A DNA stretch of 21,551 nucleotides from a virus (IMGVR_UViG_3300034062_004983:1-21551), one strand, 5' to 3'. Counted from the stretch's first letter, positions 1-8,931 are shown. Notes: generated by a model not told the origin, from the letters alone. Numbers and translations: made by a program.

Positions 1-1102
1 AGTTTCCAGGATTTAATTGAAAACTTGCTGTATAATCTTTATTTTCTTGTAATGTATATTTTCTATTTAAAGTAGCACCACCAAAATCTGATGATGTTAA
101 TTCGAGTTTAAAATTATTAATTACAGCGGAGCCTGTAATTCCATTCTCATTTTCAATACCCTCATTTACAATATATGTTGTGGGTAAACTTGTTAAGTTT
201 GAAGAAAATTGGTCATAAAACAAAACATTTTCGGCTACATTTTTATACAAATAAAAATTGTCTATTGACCCGTTAGAACCATTAGAATCATCGTTATCAA
301 AAAATGAAAATTGTAATTTATATACACCACTAACACTAGCAGTAAATGCCATGTTGTATGTTTTGTTTAATGTAAGAGATTGTTCAAAGTTTGTTATACT
401 ATCATTTAAAAAAGAACCATCTGGTGATATTACATTAAATTCAACACCAGATAAACTATTTTTATTAAAGTCAAAATCAACGTAGTAAATTTCATTAGCT
501 TCAAGTGAAGCTGAAAGATTAGCTGTTCCTCCACTATAATTTGATGATGACATTATTAGTTTACCATTTAATACTAATAATATAGGGTCGTTTCCATTAA
601 CACCTTTAATTTTATCTACTAATTCAAAATTACCAACTGAAGTAACGAAATCATAGTATGCTTGAAGTGAAGCAATTAAATCAGGATTTAAAGGTTTACC
701 TACCGTTGAATTTGCGGTATCCCAAATTAAGTTATCAGTTCGTTGAGCCCACGAAACGTTATTTTCGTTATGAGGTGTATCTGGTTCGGAACCAATACCT
801 TCAGTCCATGATTCTTTTACAGGATAAACATAAAGTTCATAGTTTGATTGTATTTCACGATTTTCAATATTTTCTAATCTCAATCTATATTCAGGTGATG
901 TAATTTCACCATTAACAATTGAAGATGATATTTCAGTTAAATCAAATTCTACTAATACTCTACTATTACCCAATAAGGTAGTATTGTCAATATCATAAAA
1001 CTTACCAACTTCAAGAATTTCATCTTTGCCCGTATTTTGATTTTTACGAGATGAGTCTTCATATAGTGTAGCGTCTTTATTTGGATATATTCTATAAATC
1101 AT
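1..1102 (-). CDS. Phage structural protein, probably tail fibre or adhesin (C-terminus outside window)
   Basis: The minus frame is open from ATG at 1102 to the window edge: about 367 codons and no stop. It begins MIYRIYPNKDATLYED, a start resembling DNRLRE-type beta-rich structural proteins. A WTEG motif follows, then long Ser/Asn/Thr-rich stretches with alternating hydrophobic residues (for example YYVDFDFNKNSLSGVEFNV), as expected for beta-sandwich carbohydrate-binding or fibre repeats. It starts 10 nt after the gp6-like stop, with AAAAGG just ahead of the ATG, so it belongs to the tail operon. Placement beside baseplate genes suggests a baseplate-attached fibre or receptor-binding protein; this is inference, and no catalytic motif is visible. 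Confidence 0.75.
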   Translation of the reverse strand, partial: MIYRIYPNKDATLYEDSSRKNQNTGKDEILEVGKFYDIDNTTLLGNSRVLVEFDLTEISSSIVNGEITSPEYRLRLENIENREIQSNYELYVYPVKESWTEGIGSEPDTPHNENNVSWAQRTDNLIWDTANSTVGKPLNPDLIASLQAYYDFVTSVGNFELVDKIKGVNGNDPILLVLNGKLIMSSSNYSGGTANLSASLEANEIYYVDFDFNKNSLSGVEFNVISPDGSFLNDSITNFEQSLTLNKTYNMAFTASVSGVYKLQFSFFDNDDSNGSNGSIDNFYLYKNVAENVLFYDQFSSNLTSLPTTYIVNEGIENENGITGSAVINNFKLELTSSDFGGATLNRKYTLQENKDYTASFQLNPGN

Positions 1103-1112
1103 TTTTTACCTT

Positions 1113-3026
1113 TTAAAATAATGATACTACCTTACCACGAATATCAGTATCGGGATATTTTACTTCAAAAATTGATGGGTCTTTAGGTGGGTATACAATA
1201 CCATTACGAGTCGCGTTTTGGATTCCGTATTTGTTTGATGAATAATTACCACCAAATTTATTTATAATTTGAAGTCCACCATTTCCATCTCTATCAGGTC
1301 TTACCACACTTTGCACACCATCAATTCTATCCAATAATACATATATGTCTGTTAAAGCAATAGGATTATTAATTTGCATTTGTGAATTATTAAACATTGT
1401 TTTTAAAGCATCAATACATTTTAAAAGCACTTCATTTGAGTTGTAATTTGGTAATACAATAATTTCAAAATCAATACCAATATTTACAATGTAAGCATTT
1501 TTAATGTTTACAGCATCTGTCAAGATACGATAATATGACAAATAATTTTCTAAGTTTTGTTTAGTGGCTGGATTTAAATTTTGAAACTTACCATTTGCAT
1601 CATACCCCAAAATATAAAAATTAATAGCCAATGGATTAGGGATGGGGTCTGTTCCATCATCCAACAATGTGTTAATTTGAAAATCTGGTGCCGCGTATGC
1701 TTTTGCTACTGACCCAAATTGTGGTGGTAATGCGTATGCTCTTAATAAGTAATCTTCTTTAGTTACCGCTCTATTTTGAGCTCTAAAATAAGCCATGGCA
1801 TTATTACGAACCTCTTCAATTTCTTCCTCAAACTTTCCACCACCAGCAGCTCTTTCGTTTGTTACAGCTATTGAATTTTGAACTGTTTGAAATACATTTG
1901 TAATTAAATTTAAAGATGTAGTTTCAATAACACGCTCTACAATTTCAGTTAAGTCTTGTGATGGAACATTATCATCTACACCATTACCAACTCTATAACG
2001 AACTGTTAATATAGTATTTGCTGGTGCTACTCCGTATGTTTTAGCATACATAAAGTTTGAAGGGTCTATACCTTGGTCAAGATTTCCACTTCCAGCATAA
2101 AGTGCTGAACCTACATTATCAGGATTAGGTAAAATTTCCTCATCTGCGTTTTGAGAGATTCCACTACCAAATTGAATATCAATTTTGCCGGTGTCAGTAA
2201 CACGAGTAATGTATCTCTTTGGAACTCTTTTTAATTTAAGAAGTGATGGGGTTTCATTAGAGAACGCTGAAGTTGCTAACGAGTAATCTGTTGTATTTGG
2301 TAGTTCTTCAAATACAGTATCTTGAGCAAGATAATCTACCTTTGTCCATTCATCACCATCATCATCTATAATTGAAATTACATCAATCAATCCATCCTCA
2401 TCTTCTAATCTAATTTTGTCATATGGCTTTGGAGATTGGAATGTAAATGTTTGTGTTTTTTCTAAACCACTAACAGCCCTTACATTTTTTCTTAAAAGAT
2501 AATAAACTGGCTCATTTGTGTTTGGGTCAACTTCATACACCGAAACATCAGTTGGGTCAAATGATGATGAAAATCCAAATCTAACTTTGCTTGTGGTTGT
2601 AAATTGAACATTACCATTTGTAGAAGAACCTACCACCATACCTTCAGCTATGGTTAATGCATAATCCCAATTTGGAGATACATCATTACCACTACCCATT
2701 GATGGTAAAAGTTGATACACAGTAATGTCGGTTGTTGCGGGCACATATAATTTTGGTTTGTAACCAAATGATTGTGCAATTGCAAATACATTAGATTTTT
2801 CTTGAGCTTGTTCAAGAATAGATTCTCTTAATTGAACATCCGTATAGTATGATAAAACATCACCAACATACGATGCCATTTCTATAAACATCATACCTGG
2901 AGATGATTCATTAAAATCATTATAGGTTTGAGGGAAATAATTTTTAGCAAAGTCAATAAGGTTTTGACGAATATCGCCAAAATCTTTACCTATTAAATTT
3001 ACATCTTTTTTAACTGTGTTATTCAT
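1113..3026 (-). CDS. Baseplate wedge protein, T4 gp6-like / baseplate J family
   Basis: 637 aa, close to T4 gp6 (660 aa). Residues 41-63 (SSPGMMFIEMASYVGDVLSY then YTD) match the hallmark N-terminal helix of baseplate J-like proteins, which reads roughly PGxxLIExxAYVxDxLSYY. The C-terminal part contains IDGVQSVVRPD, a typical end domain of the family. In T4, gp6 dimers form the inner ring of the baseplate and contact gp53 and gp25. The adjacent gp25-like gene fits this, with 12 nt between them. The role as wedge subunit of a contractile tail is family knowledge; the assignment rests on motif and neighbourhood. Confidence 0.9.
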   Translation of the reverse strand: MNNTVKKDVNLIGKDFGDIRQNLIDFAKNYFPQTYNDFNESSPGMMFIEMASYVGDVLSYYTDVQLRESILEQAQEKSNVFAIAQSFGYKPKLYVPATTDITVYQLLPSMGSGNDVSPNWDYALTIAEGMVVGSSTNGNVQFTTTSKVRFGFSSSFDPTDVSVYEVDPNTNEPVYYLLRKNVRAVSGLEKTQTFTFQSPKPYDKIRLEDEDGLIDVISIIDDDGDEWTKVDYLAQDTVFEELPNTTDYSLATSAFSNETPSLLKLKRVPKRYITRVTDTGKIDIQFGSGISQNADEEILPNPDNVGSALYAGSGNLDQGIDPSNFMYAKTYGVAPANTILTVRYRVGNGVDDNVPSQDLTEIVERVIETTSLNLITNVFQTVQNSIAVTNERAAGGGKFEEEIEEVRNNAMAYFRAQNRAVTKEDYLLRAYALPPQFGSVAKAYAAPDFQINTLLDDGTDPIPNPLAINFYILGYDANGKFQNLNPATKQNLENYLSYYRILTDAVNIKNAYIVNIGIDFEIIVLPNYNSNEVLLKCIDALKTMFNNSQMQINNPIALTDIYVLLDRIDGVQSVVRPDRDGNGGLQIINKFGGNYSSNKYGIQNATRNGIVYPPKDPSIFEVKYPDTDIRGKVVSLF

Positions 3027-3038
3027 TAGTTACTATCC

Positions 3039-3473
3039 TTAAACAATCGTTATACTTCCCTGGTCGCTTACCATAATAATTATAGGAGTGTTTGCGCCGT
3101 TTTGAGAAACACGAACATTTAACATTATGTTTATTCTATTAAAATCATTTTCTTGTGTTATTACTAAATCATCAATAATAATATATGGTAGCCAAAATCT
3201 AATATCATCCTCTAAACTATCTTTTAAAACAGTACTTGTATCTAAACTTAATTGTTCAAATAATATAGAATAAATATTTGTTCCAAATAAAGGTTGAAAT
3301 GGTCGTTCACCTTTTCTTGTTAATAATAAATTTTTTAAATTTGATAACGCCTGTTCCTCGGTGGTATACGACAATTTGAATAAAGGATTACCCCCCATTG
3401 GTAATACTACACCAATAGCTACATTACGTTTTAAGTCTAACGGGTGTATTCTATATTCTTTTCTTTGGGCCAT
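3039..3473 (-). CDS. Baseplate wedge subunit, T4 gp25-like (GPW/gp25 family)
   Basis: 144 aa against 132 for T4 gp25. Residues 46-73 carry the family signature: NLLLTRKGERPFQPLFG, then LFE. Family members share the fold of the sheath initiator and link the baseplate core to the sheath. The ATG at 3473 shares one base with the stop of the upstream gene (TAATG), so the two are probably translationally coupled. The gp6-like gene follows after 12 nt. Order and sequence agree well with a contractile baseplate cassette. Confidence 0.92.
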   Translation of the reverse strand: MAQRKEYRIHPLDLKRNVAIGVVLPMGGNPLFKLSYTTEEQALSNLKNLLLTRKGERPFQPLFGTNIYSILFEQLSLDTSTVLKDSLEDDIRFWLPYIIIDDLVITQENDFNRINIMLNVRVSQNGANTPIIIMVSDQGSITIV

Positions 3474-3946
3474 TATTTACCCTTCTTCGCACTAATGGTT
3501 TTCATCAATGACGAATAGTCTCTTGTTAATGCTTTTACAACAGCTTGACCGGCTTCGGTTTGTTGTAATTTTTCAACTGAAACCGAATTACCATCTACGT
3601 TTTGAAGAACTTGGGGGTTTTGATTATTGATAGAACCCCAAGCACGAGCTTGTGTTGAATTAAAAGTCCCATTCATAGAGTTGATACTCCGCCACTCACC
3701 ACTATCAGCAGTCTCATTTAATAAATCAGAAAACCCAGTTGATTTAAACATTTCTTTTTTTGGTTTTTGTTTATTTTCAAAAATATGGTTAACATCCAAC
3801 GGGTCGTTTTTAACAACGGAAGGTTGAGATTGTTTTAACTCTTTAATGATAGACGCACGAAGATTTTTTTCACGTTTTGTGATTTCTTTACTAACCTCTT
3901 CTTGAATGATTAATTTCAAGGCGTAAATTAATTTTTTTGTGTCCAT
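3473..3946 (-). CDS. Unknown protein in baseplate cassette
   Basis: 157 aa, no family recognised. The N-terminal 35 residues are a charged helix (KLIIQEEVSKEITKREKNLR) with coiled-coil character. The middle is polar with several Lys-rich segments and the motif STGFSDLLNETADSGEWRS. The C-terminus is helical (VVKALTRDYSSLMKTISAKK). It lies between the OB-fold hub gene and the gp25-like gene and overlaps the latter by one base, so a tail or assembly role is likely. It could be a wedge accessory or a baseplate assembly factor; the sequence does not decide. Confidence 0.75.
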   Translation of the reverse strand: MDTKKLIYALKLIIQEEVSKEITKREKNLRASIIKELKQSQPSVVKNDPLDVNHIFENKQKPKKEMFKSTGFSDLLNETADSGEWRSINSMNGTFNSTQARAWGSINNQNPQVLQNVDGNSVSVEKLQQTEAGQAVVKALTRDYSSLMKTISAKKGK

Positions 3947-3966
3947 AGTAATAAATATTAGTTATA

Positions 3967-5025
3967 TTAATTTTTCATCAATTGTAGTTCGGTCTTTATA
4001 CTAACCAACTGACTTGTTATTTGTGAGGTTCTTGCAACAATACTTGGAGCAACAGCCACTAACGATGCAATCGGTCCACCCACAGGCGTTGTTGCTGTTT
4101 GTAAGGCTGGCGCCAGTGTGGCTAATGTATTATTTAATGCGGTTACTTGTGCTTCTAAATTTGCAAGTTGAGTAAACATTTTATCCATATCGGCTTTCCA
4201 ACTTGGAGTTGAAACATATACACCAGTTTCACCACTAATAAGAACACTTTCTTTTTTTGAGTTAATTAAAACTCGGTCGGAGGTTAATACCGCTTGTGGT
4301 TTTTGATAAGTGCTGCTTGGAACTACTCCAACTGAAAATGGTCTTGTTTTTATTTGTAGTTTTTGTTGTGAGGTAAGATATAAAGATGAATCATCACGAT
4401 TTATATCTTCAATGGTAAATTGGTTATACCCACGAGAAACTCCAGCGCCATTTCTAATAATGGTTATTGGTGATTCTGGTTTGGTAGAATTCCAACTTGG
4501 TTGGTTTCTTACTGAAGAAATTTTATTGTTAGATGATGTTACTCCTTGTGGAGTATATCCAAATCTAATTGATTGTCCATATCTACCCTCAAAAATAGTA
4601 TCACCCAAAAAAGGTTGAATTTGGGATATTGTAGAATCTTCTATAAATCCGGTTCCAAAGTTTATTTTACTATCATTTGATGTGCTACTATTTGAAACTC
4701 CAGCTGAAACCGATTGTAACGAAAGACCAGCAGTTCCTGCGGTTAATTCGTTATAGGGTTGCATTAAATTGTGATTTATATTACGATGTATACCAACAGG
4801 TGATAGATAATAATAAACTTCACCATTTATTACACCAGACGAAGTATTAGCCGGCCCTTTAACTAAATATACAATTTCACCAAGAACTGGAATAGTTCTA
4901 ACGTGCATATTAAGGGGCGTGCATTTTACAAGATTACGACCGCCTTTTTGAATTGATACCCAAATTGAATTTATAGCATCGCTTTCATCGTTTAGGTTTA
5001 TAGCTTCAACTACTCCCGTTATCAT
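3967..5025 (-). CDS. Baseplate hub/spike protein with N-terminal OB-fold (gp5/VgrG-like), no lysozyme seen
   Basis: 352 aa. Residues 1-75 (MITGVVEAINLNDES, then IWVSI and VPVLGEIVYLV-like strands) look like the OB-fold that starts phage spike/hub proteins. Residues 140-156 read GDTIFEGRYGQSIRFG, a motif common in phage hub/structural proteins. The C-terminal 75 residues form a coiled coil (MFTQLANLEAQVTALNNTLA). T4 gp5 (575 aa) carries a lysozyme domain after the OB-fold; I see no Glu/Asp/Thr lysozyme signature here, so tail lysozyme activity, if any, must lie elsewhere. Start ATG overlaps the previous stop as ATGA. Confidence 0.65.
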   Translation of the reverse strand: MITGVVEAINLNDESDAINSIWVSIQKGGRNLVKCTPLNMHVRTIPVLGEIVYLVKGPANTSSGVINGEVYYYLSPVGIHRNINHNLMQPYNELTAGTAGLSLQSVSAGVSNSSTSNDSKINFGTGFIEDSTISQIQPFLGDTIFEGRYGQSIRFGYTPQGVTSSNNKISSVRNQPSWNSTKPESPITIIRNGAGVSRGYNQFTIEDINRDDSSLYLTSQQKLQIKTRPFSVGVVPSSTYQKPQAVLTSDRVLINSKKESVLISGETGVYVSTPSWKADMDKMFTQLANLEAQVTALNNTLATLAPALQTATTPVGGPIASLVAVAPSIVARTSQITSQLVSIKTELQLMKN

Positions 5026-5381
5026 TCATCATCCCCATCATTAGGTAGGTCTTTTTCAACCTCTTTAATCGCATCCATTAATTGTCTCTTTTCGTCTTCA
5101 GAAAGAGCATATCCACCACCGTCGGCGTTAGCACTATCTTTCATCATTCGTTGAACAATAGCAGCAAGTTTAATTAAAGCATCATCATTTTTTACGGAAA
5201 TATCAAGATATTCTTTAATAAGTGGAACAACAACAGCCGCTTGGTCAAGTGACTTAACCATCGGCTCAAGTTGTGCTATTAATAACTTAATTTGTCTATC
5301 TTTCTTTTTTTGATTAGAATAGATGTCAGACATTAAGTCAGAAAAAGTTTTTCCTTTAAAAATTTCTTCATCTTTAGTCAT
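5022..5381 (-). CDS. Small helical protein in tail operon, unknown function
   Basis: 119 aa, acidic, almost entirely helical by eye. The N-terminal segment (FKGKTFSDLMSDIYSNQKKK) is followed by a heptad-like stretch through residue about 75 and an acidic tail ending LPNDGDDE. The stop overlaps the hub gene start (ATGA), and its start lies 8 nt inside the 3' end of the sigma gene, so all three are co-translated. No family could be named. The size and context would suit a tail assembly chaperone or small baseplate component; that is inference only. Confidence 0.75.
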   Translation of the reverse strand: MTKDEEIFKGKTFSDLMSDIYSNQKKKDRQIKLLIAQLEPMVKSLDQAAVVVPLIKEYLDISVKNDDALIKLAAIVQRMMKDSANADGGGYALSEDEKRQLMDAIKEVEKDLPNDGDDE

Positions 5382-6096
5382 TGAATTCCTCCGCTCGGTG
5401 ATTAATATTTAAAATTCCACCCCTTGTGTAATCACTATATAATTCACTATAAATTTCTCTCATTTTTCCAACTACACGTGTTATGTATTGAGTTTGAACA
5501 TTAGTTCGTTCTCTAATAAGTATGTAAAGAGCTTTTTTGTTATATGAATATAAATTATCACGAGTTCTAAATAATTCATTTAATGAATCTGCGATTTTTC
5601 TATCACGTTCTTTTTTAAATAATTCAAAAATGTTATAATCAATATATCTAACATAATAATCCATAAAATCAGATACAGCTTCTCGATTTATTTTGTCATA
5701 AACCTCACTAACAACATTACGAGACACATCAATAGCATCAATGTCATCACGAACTTTCATACGAGCGTAGTTAGTATTATTTTCATTAAACAAATAATTT
5801 CTTGCAATTACTGTAAAGTAAGAAAACGCTCTACCATTGTCTCCGTTAAACTTGTGAATTTTTTCGTTTAAAAATGCCACTACATTCATTTTAACATCCT
5901 CATACGGAACATCAAAATAATATGTCTTATAGGTATGAATTACATTTTCTGCAAGTTTATCAAATGGATAATGAATAAATCTATTGTAGATTTTATTTTT
6001 TAATCTATCGTCATCAGACCGATTATAGGCATTAATAGCCATTTCCGTAATTTGAGTAAAGTATCTTTTACTTTTCGCTTTCCTCTTTTTCACCAT
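5374..6096 (-). CDS. Late-transcription RNA polymerase sigma factor, T4 gp55-like
   Basis: 240 aa. Residues 40-102 resemble sigma region 2: an N-terminal helix, VKMNVVAFLNEKIHKFN, then RAFSYFTVIARNYLFNENN, the aromatic-rich stretch that melts the -10 element. The rest is helical and basic, without an evident region 4 for -35 contact, as in T4 gp55 (185 aa), which needs only a TATAAATA -10 sequence and the sliding clamp. Its place directly upstream of baseplate genes fits a late regulator. A matching TATAAATA lies at 8932-8939. The family call is by pattern, not by search. It overlaps the upstream gene by 29 nt. Confidence 0.75.
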   Translation of the reverse strand: MVKKRKAKSKRYFTQITEMAINAYNRSDDDRLKNKIYNRFIHYPFDKLAENVIHTYKTYYFDVPYEDVKMNVVAFLNEKIHKFNGDNGRAFSYFTVIARNYLFNENNTNYARMKVRDDIDAIDVSRNVVSEVYDKINREAVSDFMDYYVRYIDYNIFELFKKERDRKIADSLNELFRTRDNLYSYNKKALYILIRERTNVQTQYITRVVGKMREIYSELYSDYTRGGILNINHRAEEFND

Positions 6097-6388
6097 AATA
6101 ATTTTCTAATTCTGAAATAATATCATAAATATTTTTAAAAATAACTCCTGTTTCATCATCAGCTTCAAATGAACCAATTTTGTCAATTTCTTTCATCCGC
6201 ATCATTGACTCATCAATCTTTGTTGCGATGTTTGAAATAAGTGTTTCTTGTTCGTCTAATGAAATTTCAAACTCATCAATAGATGATTCATATAGTTCGT
6301 TTTTCCTAAGAAGATTAAAAGTAGTATATGCAAATACAACTGTTAAAATAAATAAAAGTGTAGTTATCCAAATCATATTATTCTTCAA
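6068..6388 (-). CDS. Membrane-anchored small protein with coiled coil
   Basis: 106 aa. Residues 5-26 (MIWITTLLFILTVVFAYTTF) form one transmembrane segment or uncleaved signal anchor. The remainder is acidic and helical (SIDEFEISLDEQETLISNIA), probably a short coiled coil. There is no cysteine lipobox. It overlaps the sigma gene by 29 nt at its 3' end and the HD hydrolase by 11 nt at its 5' end, a dense operon arrangement. I do not recognise a family; an i-spanin or membrane remodelling role is possible but nothing specific supports it. Confidence 0.7.
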   Translation of the reverse strand: MKNNMIWITTLLFILTVVFAYTTFNLLRKNELYESSIDEFEISLDEQETLISNIATKIDESMMRMKEIDKIGSFEADDETGVIFKNIYDIISELENYYGEKEESEK

Positions 6389-7160
6389 TTACATCTTTAA
6401 ACGCGTCAAATACATTTACAGTTCCAAACCCACCATTTGTAAACACATCAGTTAACTTGCTCTTTGATGAAGGTCTTCCATTCACATTACGAGTTGATTT
6501 AACGGGGTTTAATTGAGTTTCCCATCTCTTGTTTTCGTAAATAGCAGCCATTTGGTCCGCAGTGTGCATAATGAATGGTAATGATGTTTTTAACCTGTCA
6601 TCGTTATTATACTTGATGTAATATTCTTTGTTATTTTCATCATATAACCCATCGGTTAATTTCATACCAATCATTTCAACTTCGGAATACTTAATTCCAA
6701 AATATTGAAGATTAAACATTGTTCTATCATTAAGATTCATCCAATGAATTTTTGGATTGGTCTTGTAAATTTTACCTTGATTTTTTACATGCCATTCAGA
6801 ATCATTTTTTATATAGTAATCCATTTCGGCAGTTCCTAACTTACCAAGGTCGTGATGGAGGGCTGTAAAGACTATCGTTTCTTTATCAATGTCCTCCATA
6901 ATCATACCAAGGTCTTGCCACATACTATAAACCTTTAAAGCATTACGAGTTACCCGAAGAACATGGTCTACATACCCACCTGGAAATGCGTTGTGGTAAT
7001 GTTCTACTGAAGATGCTGGTGTATAAATCATACGCTCTTCAAAGTGGTCATACATTTTATTAAGTGACTCTAATCGGTCACCTGTAAAAGTTTGATTGAT
7101 TAATTTACGAAACTTCTCATAGTTTTCTACAAGTTCTTCTGCGGTAAACAAATTTTCCAT
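6378..7160 (-). CDS. HD-domain metal-dependent phosphohydrolase
   Basis: 260 aa. The metal ligands of an HD domain can be traced: His66 in PGGYVDHVLRV, the His103-Asp104 pair in LHHDLGK, and Asp202 in HTADQMAAIYE. Proteins of this superfamily hydrolyse phosphate esters of nucleotides or cyclic nucleotides. Comparable HD proteins occur in other T4-like phages, where they are presumed to act on nucleotide pools or signalling nucleotides. The substrate cannot be read from sequence. It starts 7 nt after the ClpP-like stop and overlaps the next gene by 11 nt, so it is in the same transcript. Confidence 0.8.
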   Translation of the reverse strand: MENLFTAEELVENYEKFRKLINQTFTGDRLESLNKMYDHFEERMIYTPASSVEHYHNAFPGGYVDHVLRVTRNALKVYSMWQDLGMIMEDIDKETIVFTALHHDLGKLGTAEMDYYIKNDSEWHVKNQGKIYKTNPKIHWMNLNDRTMFNLQYFGIKYSEVEMIGMKLTDGLYDENNKEYYIKYNNDDRLKTSLPFIMHTADQMAAIYENKRWETQLNPVKSTRNVNGRPSSKSKLTDVFTNGGFGTVNVFDAFKDVIEE

Positions 7161-7167
7161 TATTTAA

Positions 7168-7806
7168 TTAAATTATTTTATCAATGATTCCTAATTCCAA
7201 TGCTTTTTCAGCTGACATAAAATAGTCAGATGATGAAATATTTTCCCAATACGCTTTATCCATCTTTGAGTTATTAGCCATAAGTTGATTACATTCATGT
7301 TCCAACTCTTCACTAAACTTTGCGTTTGATTTAACATCACTTAATTTACCAACTACAATAGTAGACAATTGGTGAACCATAATTTTGGAATGTTTAGATG
7401 CAGCTCGAACGCCAGTAGCACACGTTAACAATAATGCTGCAGCCGACATAGCTGCCCCTCGAACAATAATATTGAATTTAATACCTTGTTCTTCTTGTGA
7501 TTTCATATAGTCAATTAATCCAAGAGTTTCAATAACATCTCCGCCAGGAGAGTTTAACAAAATGTTGATAGTATGAATACTTCCATTAATTTTTTTTATC
7601 AACCTAATTTTAGAAATAATATCAAAAATAAGACCAGGTTGAATTTCATCTTGAATAATAATTACATTATCAACAGTGTCAATACCATAATCAAACTCAC
7701 GATAATAGTTACGATAAACATCTACATCAACCCCACTATCAAAGGGTTCTTCATAGCTAATACTACGTGTTGTAAAATCGGTTGTTGTGCGATATAGGTC
7801 GTCCAT
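7168..7806 (-). CDS. ClpP-like serine protease
   Basis: 212 aa, the length of bacterial ClpP. ClpP landmarks are in order: NSPGGDV at 85-91, nucleophile Ser121 in RGAAMSAAALL, His145 in KIMVHQ, and Asp194 in SSDYFMSAEKALELGIID. The triad is therefore complete. The N-terminal 35 residues are divergent and acidic. Encoded ahead of late genes, it could act as a head-maturation protease, as ClpP-type enzymes do in some phages, or tune host Clp machinery. No scaffold or capsid gene lies in the window to decide. A family II promoter sits 35 nt upstream of the ATG. Confidence 0.85.
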   Translation of the reverse strand: MDDLYRTTTDFTTRSISYEEPFDSGVDVDVYRNYYREFDYGIDTVDNVIIIQDEIQPGLIFDIISKIRLIKKINGSIHTINILLNSPGGDVIETLGLIDYMKSQEEQGIKFNIIVRGAAMSAAALLLTCATGVRAASKHSKIMVHQLSTIVVGKLSDVKSNAKFSEELEHECNQLMANNSKMDKAYWENISSSDYFMSAEKALELGIIDKII

Positions 7807-7841
7807 ATATTAATAATATTTTTTTTTAACTTATAATTAAA

Positions 7842-7873
7842 CAAATATACAAAAAATAATCTAATAATACAAA
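7842..7873 (-). promoter_or_regulatory. Family II promoter for the clpP-like operon
   Basis: On the minus strand TTTG (7873-7870), exactly 20 nt, then TATATTTG (7849-7842), a full match to the Bacteroidota housekeeping promoter TTTG-spacer-TAnnTTTG. The leader before the ATG at 7806 is about 35 nt. The same arrangement recurs at 12912, 19853 and 20595. Confidence 0.75.
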
Positions 7874-7874
7874 T

Positions 7875-8891
7875 TTATTTTCGATATTTATGAATTTTTT
7901 GATTTGTAGAGTATTCTCCATATAAGTTTTTTACGGCATCCTCATTTGTTGGAACGAAAGTTACATCTTTTTTTGGATTATCAACCTTTGTTGAAGATAC
8001 AAATATTTTTGATTTATTTTTTTCAGTATCAACATCTTCAATAGTTTCTTTATCAATGTTAAAATCGAGTTTAGGTTCGTCTTCTTCTTTTTTATTGCTG
8101 GTTAATTTATTTAATGCAATGACCATTGAAATTGCTAATGGGTCAAATACAAACACAATCAAAAGAGTAAACCAGTTTACAATTACATTCATAGGTTTGC
8201 CTGTAATTTCCGACATATACCGAAGCGGTCCTATTTCAGCTGCTACTTCGTTGTTTGTTTTTAAATCTAAAACTTGTAAATCTAATTTAGTAACGGAATC
8301 TGTTGATACTTCAATTTTTTTTGAAATTAAATCTCGCTGTTCTACTGCTGATAATAATTGTGATTCTAAAGCTTTACGTTGAGCAGATGATGTAGTTATG
8401 ATTACATTACCACGACCATCAACACGTGATTGAGTGTTATTAGATAATCCCCCACGTAGTCCGTTAATAGATTCATTTAATTTTACCTTTTCATCATTAT
8501 AATAAGTTATTTGTTCTTGGAATCTCCCTTTCTTTAATTCAACTACTTCTATTAATTTATCAGTAGTTCCTAACTTGTCCGCTGTTGTCTGATAGGCTGA
8601 TGTTAAAAACCCATATATTCCAACTGATGTAATTACCATAAGAATACCCACAGCAAAAGTAAGATACCACTTCATCCATCCAGCAGATTTCCAATGATTA
8701 TGTAGATAAGCTGCAAGTATGAGTTTTGAAAATTCAAGAGAAGCCGCCATAATGATTACTTCAGTTTTAGCTCCAGCAAACAAAGAACTTAATCCGAATA
8801 CTGAATAATAGGCAGCAGACCCTGCGAGAGCAAAAGTGCTGATAATCATCAATAAGATGAATCCATTTTTTTTGTTGAAAAGTTTTTTCAT
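7875..8891 (-). CDS. Polytopic membrane protein with long coiled-coil loop, unknown function
   Basis: 338 aa. Transmembrane segments are visible at about 10-37, 43-64, 73-97 and 233-260. Between the third and fourth lies a roughly 130-residue polar domain (105-225) with coiled-coil stretches (KLIEVVELKKGRFQEQITYY, ALESQLLSAVEQRDLISKKI). The C-terminal 75 residues are charged and likely cytoplasmic. I recall similar proteins in other T4-like phages but know no function for them. A candidate late promoter and a tandem repeat lie upstream. Possible roles include superinfection exclusion or membrane remodelling during infection; neither is shown by sequence. Confidence 0.8.
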   Translation of the reverse strand: MKKLFNKKNGFILLMIISTFALAGSAAYYSVFGLSSLFAGAKTEVIIMAASLEFSKLILAAYLHNHWKSAGWMKWYLTFAVGILMVITSVGIYGFLTSAYQTTADKLGTTDKLIEVVELKKGRFQEQITYYNDEKVKLNESINGLRGGLSNNTQSRVDGRGNVIITTSSAQRKALESQLLSAVEQRDLISKKIEVSTDSVTKLDLQVLDLKTNNEVAAEIGPLRYMSEITGKPMNVIVNWFTLLIVFVFDPLAISMVIALNKLTSNKKEEDEPKLDFNIDKETIEDVDTEKNKSKIFVSSTKVDNPKKDVTFVPTNEDAVKNLYGEYSTNQKIHKYRK

Positions 8892-8931
8892 AATTTTTTA
8901 AAAAAGTTAACTTTACTAACTTCGGGGATTG

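Noticed and set aside
258-903. Two plus-strand ORFs of 75 and 81 codons
   Set aside because: They lie antisense within the continuous minus-strand structural gene, which has phage-like protein content.
4310-4618. 102-codon plus-strand ORF
   Set aside because: Antisense shadow of the OB-fold hub gene; no RBS or protein-like features.
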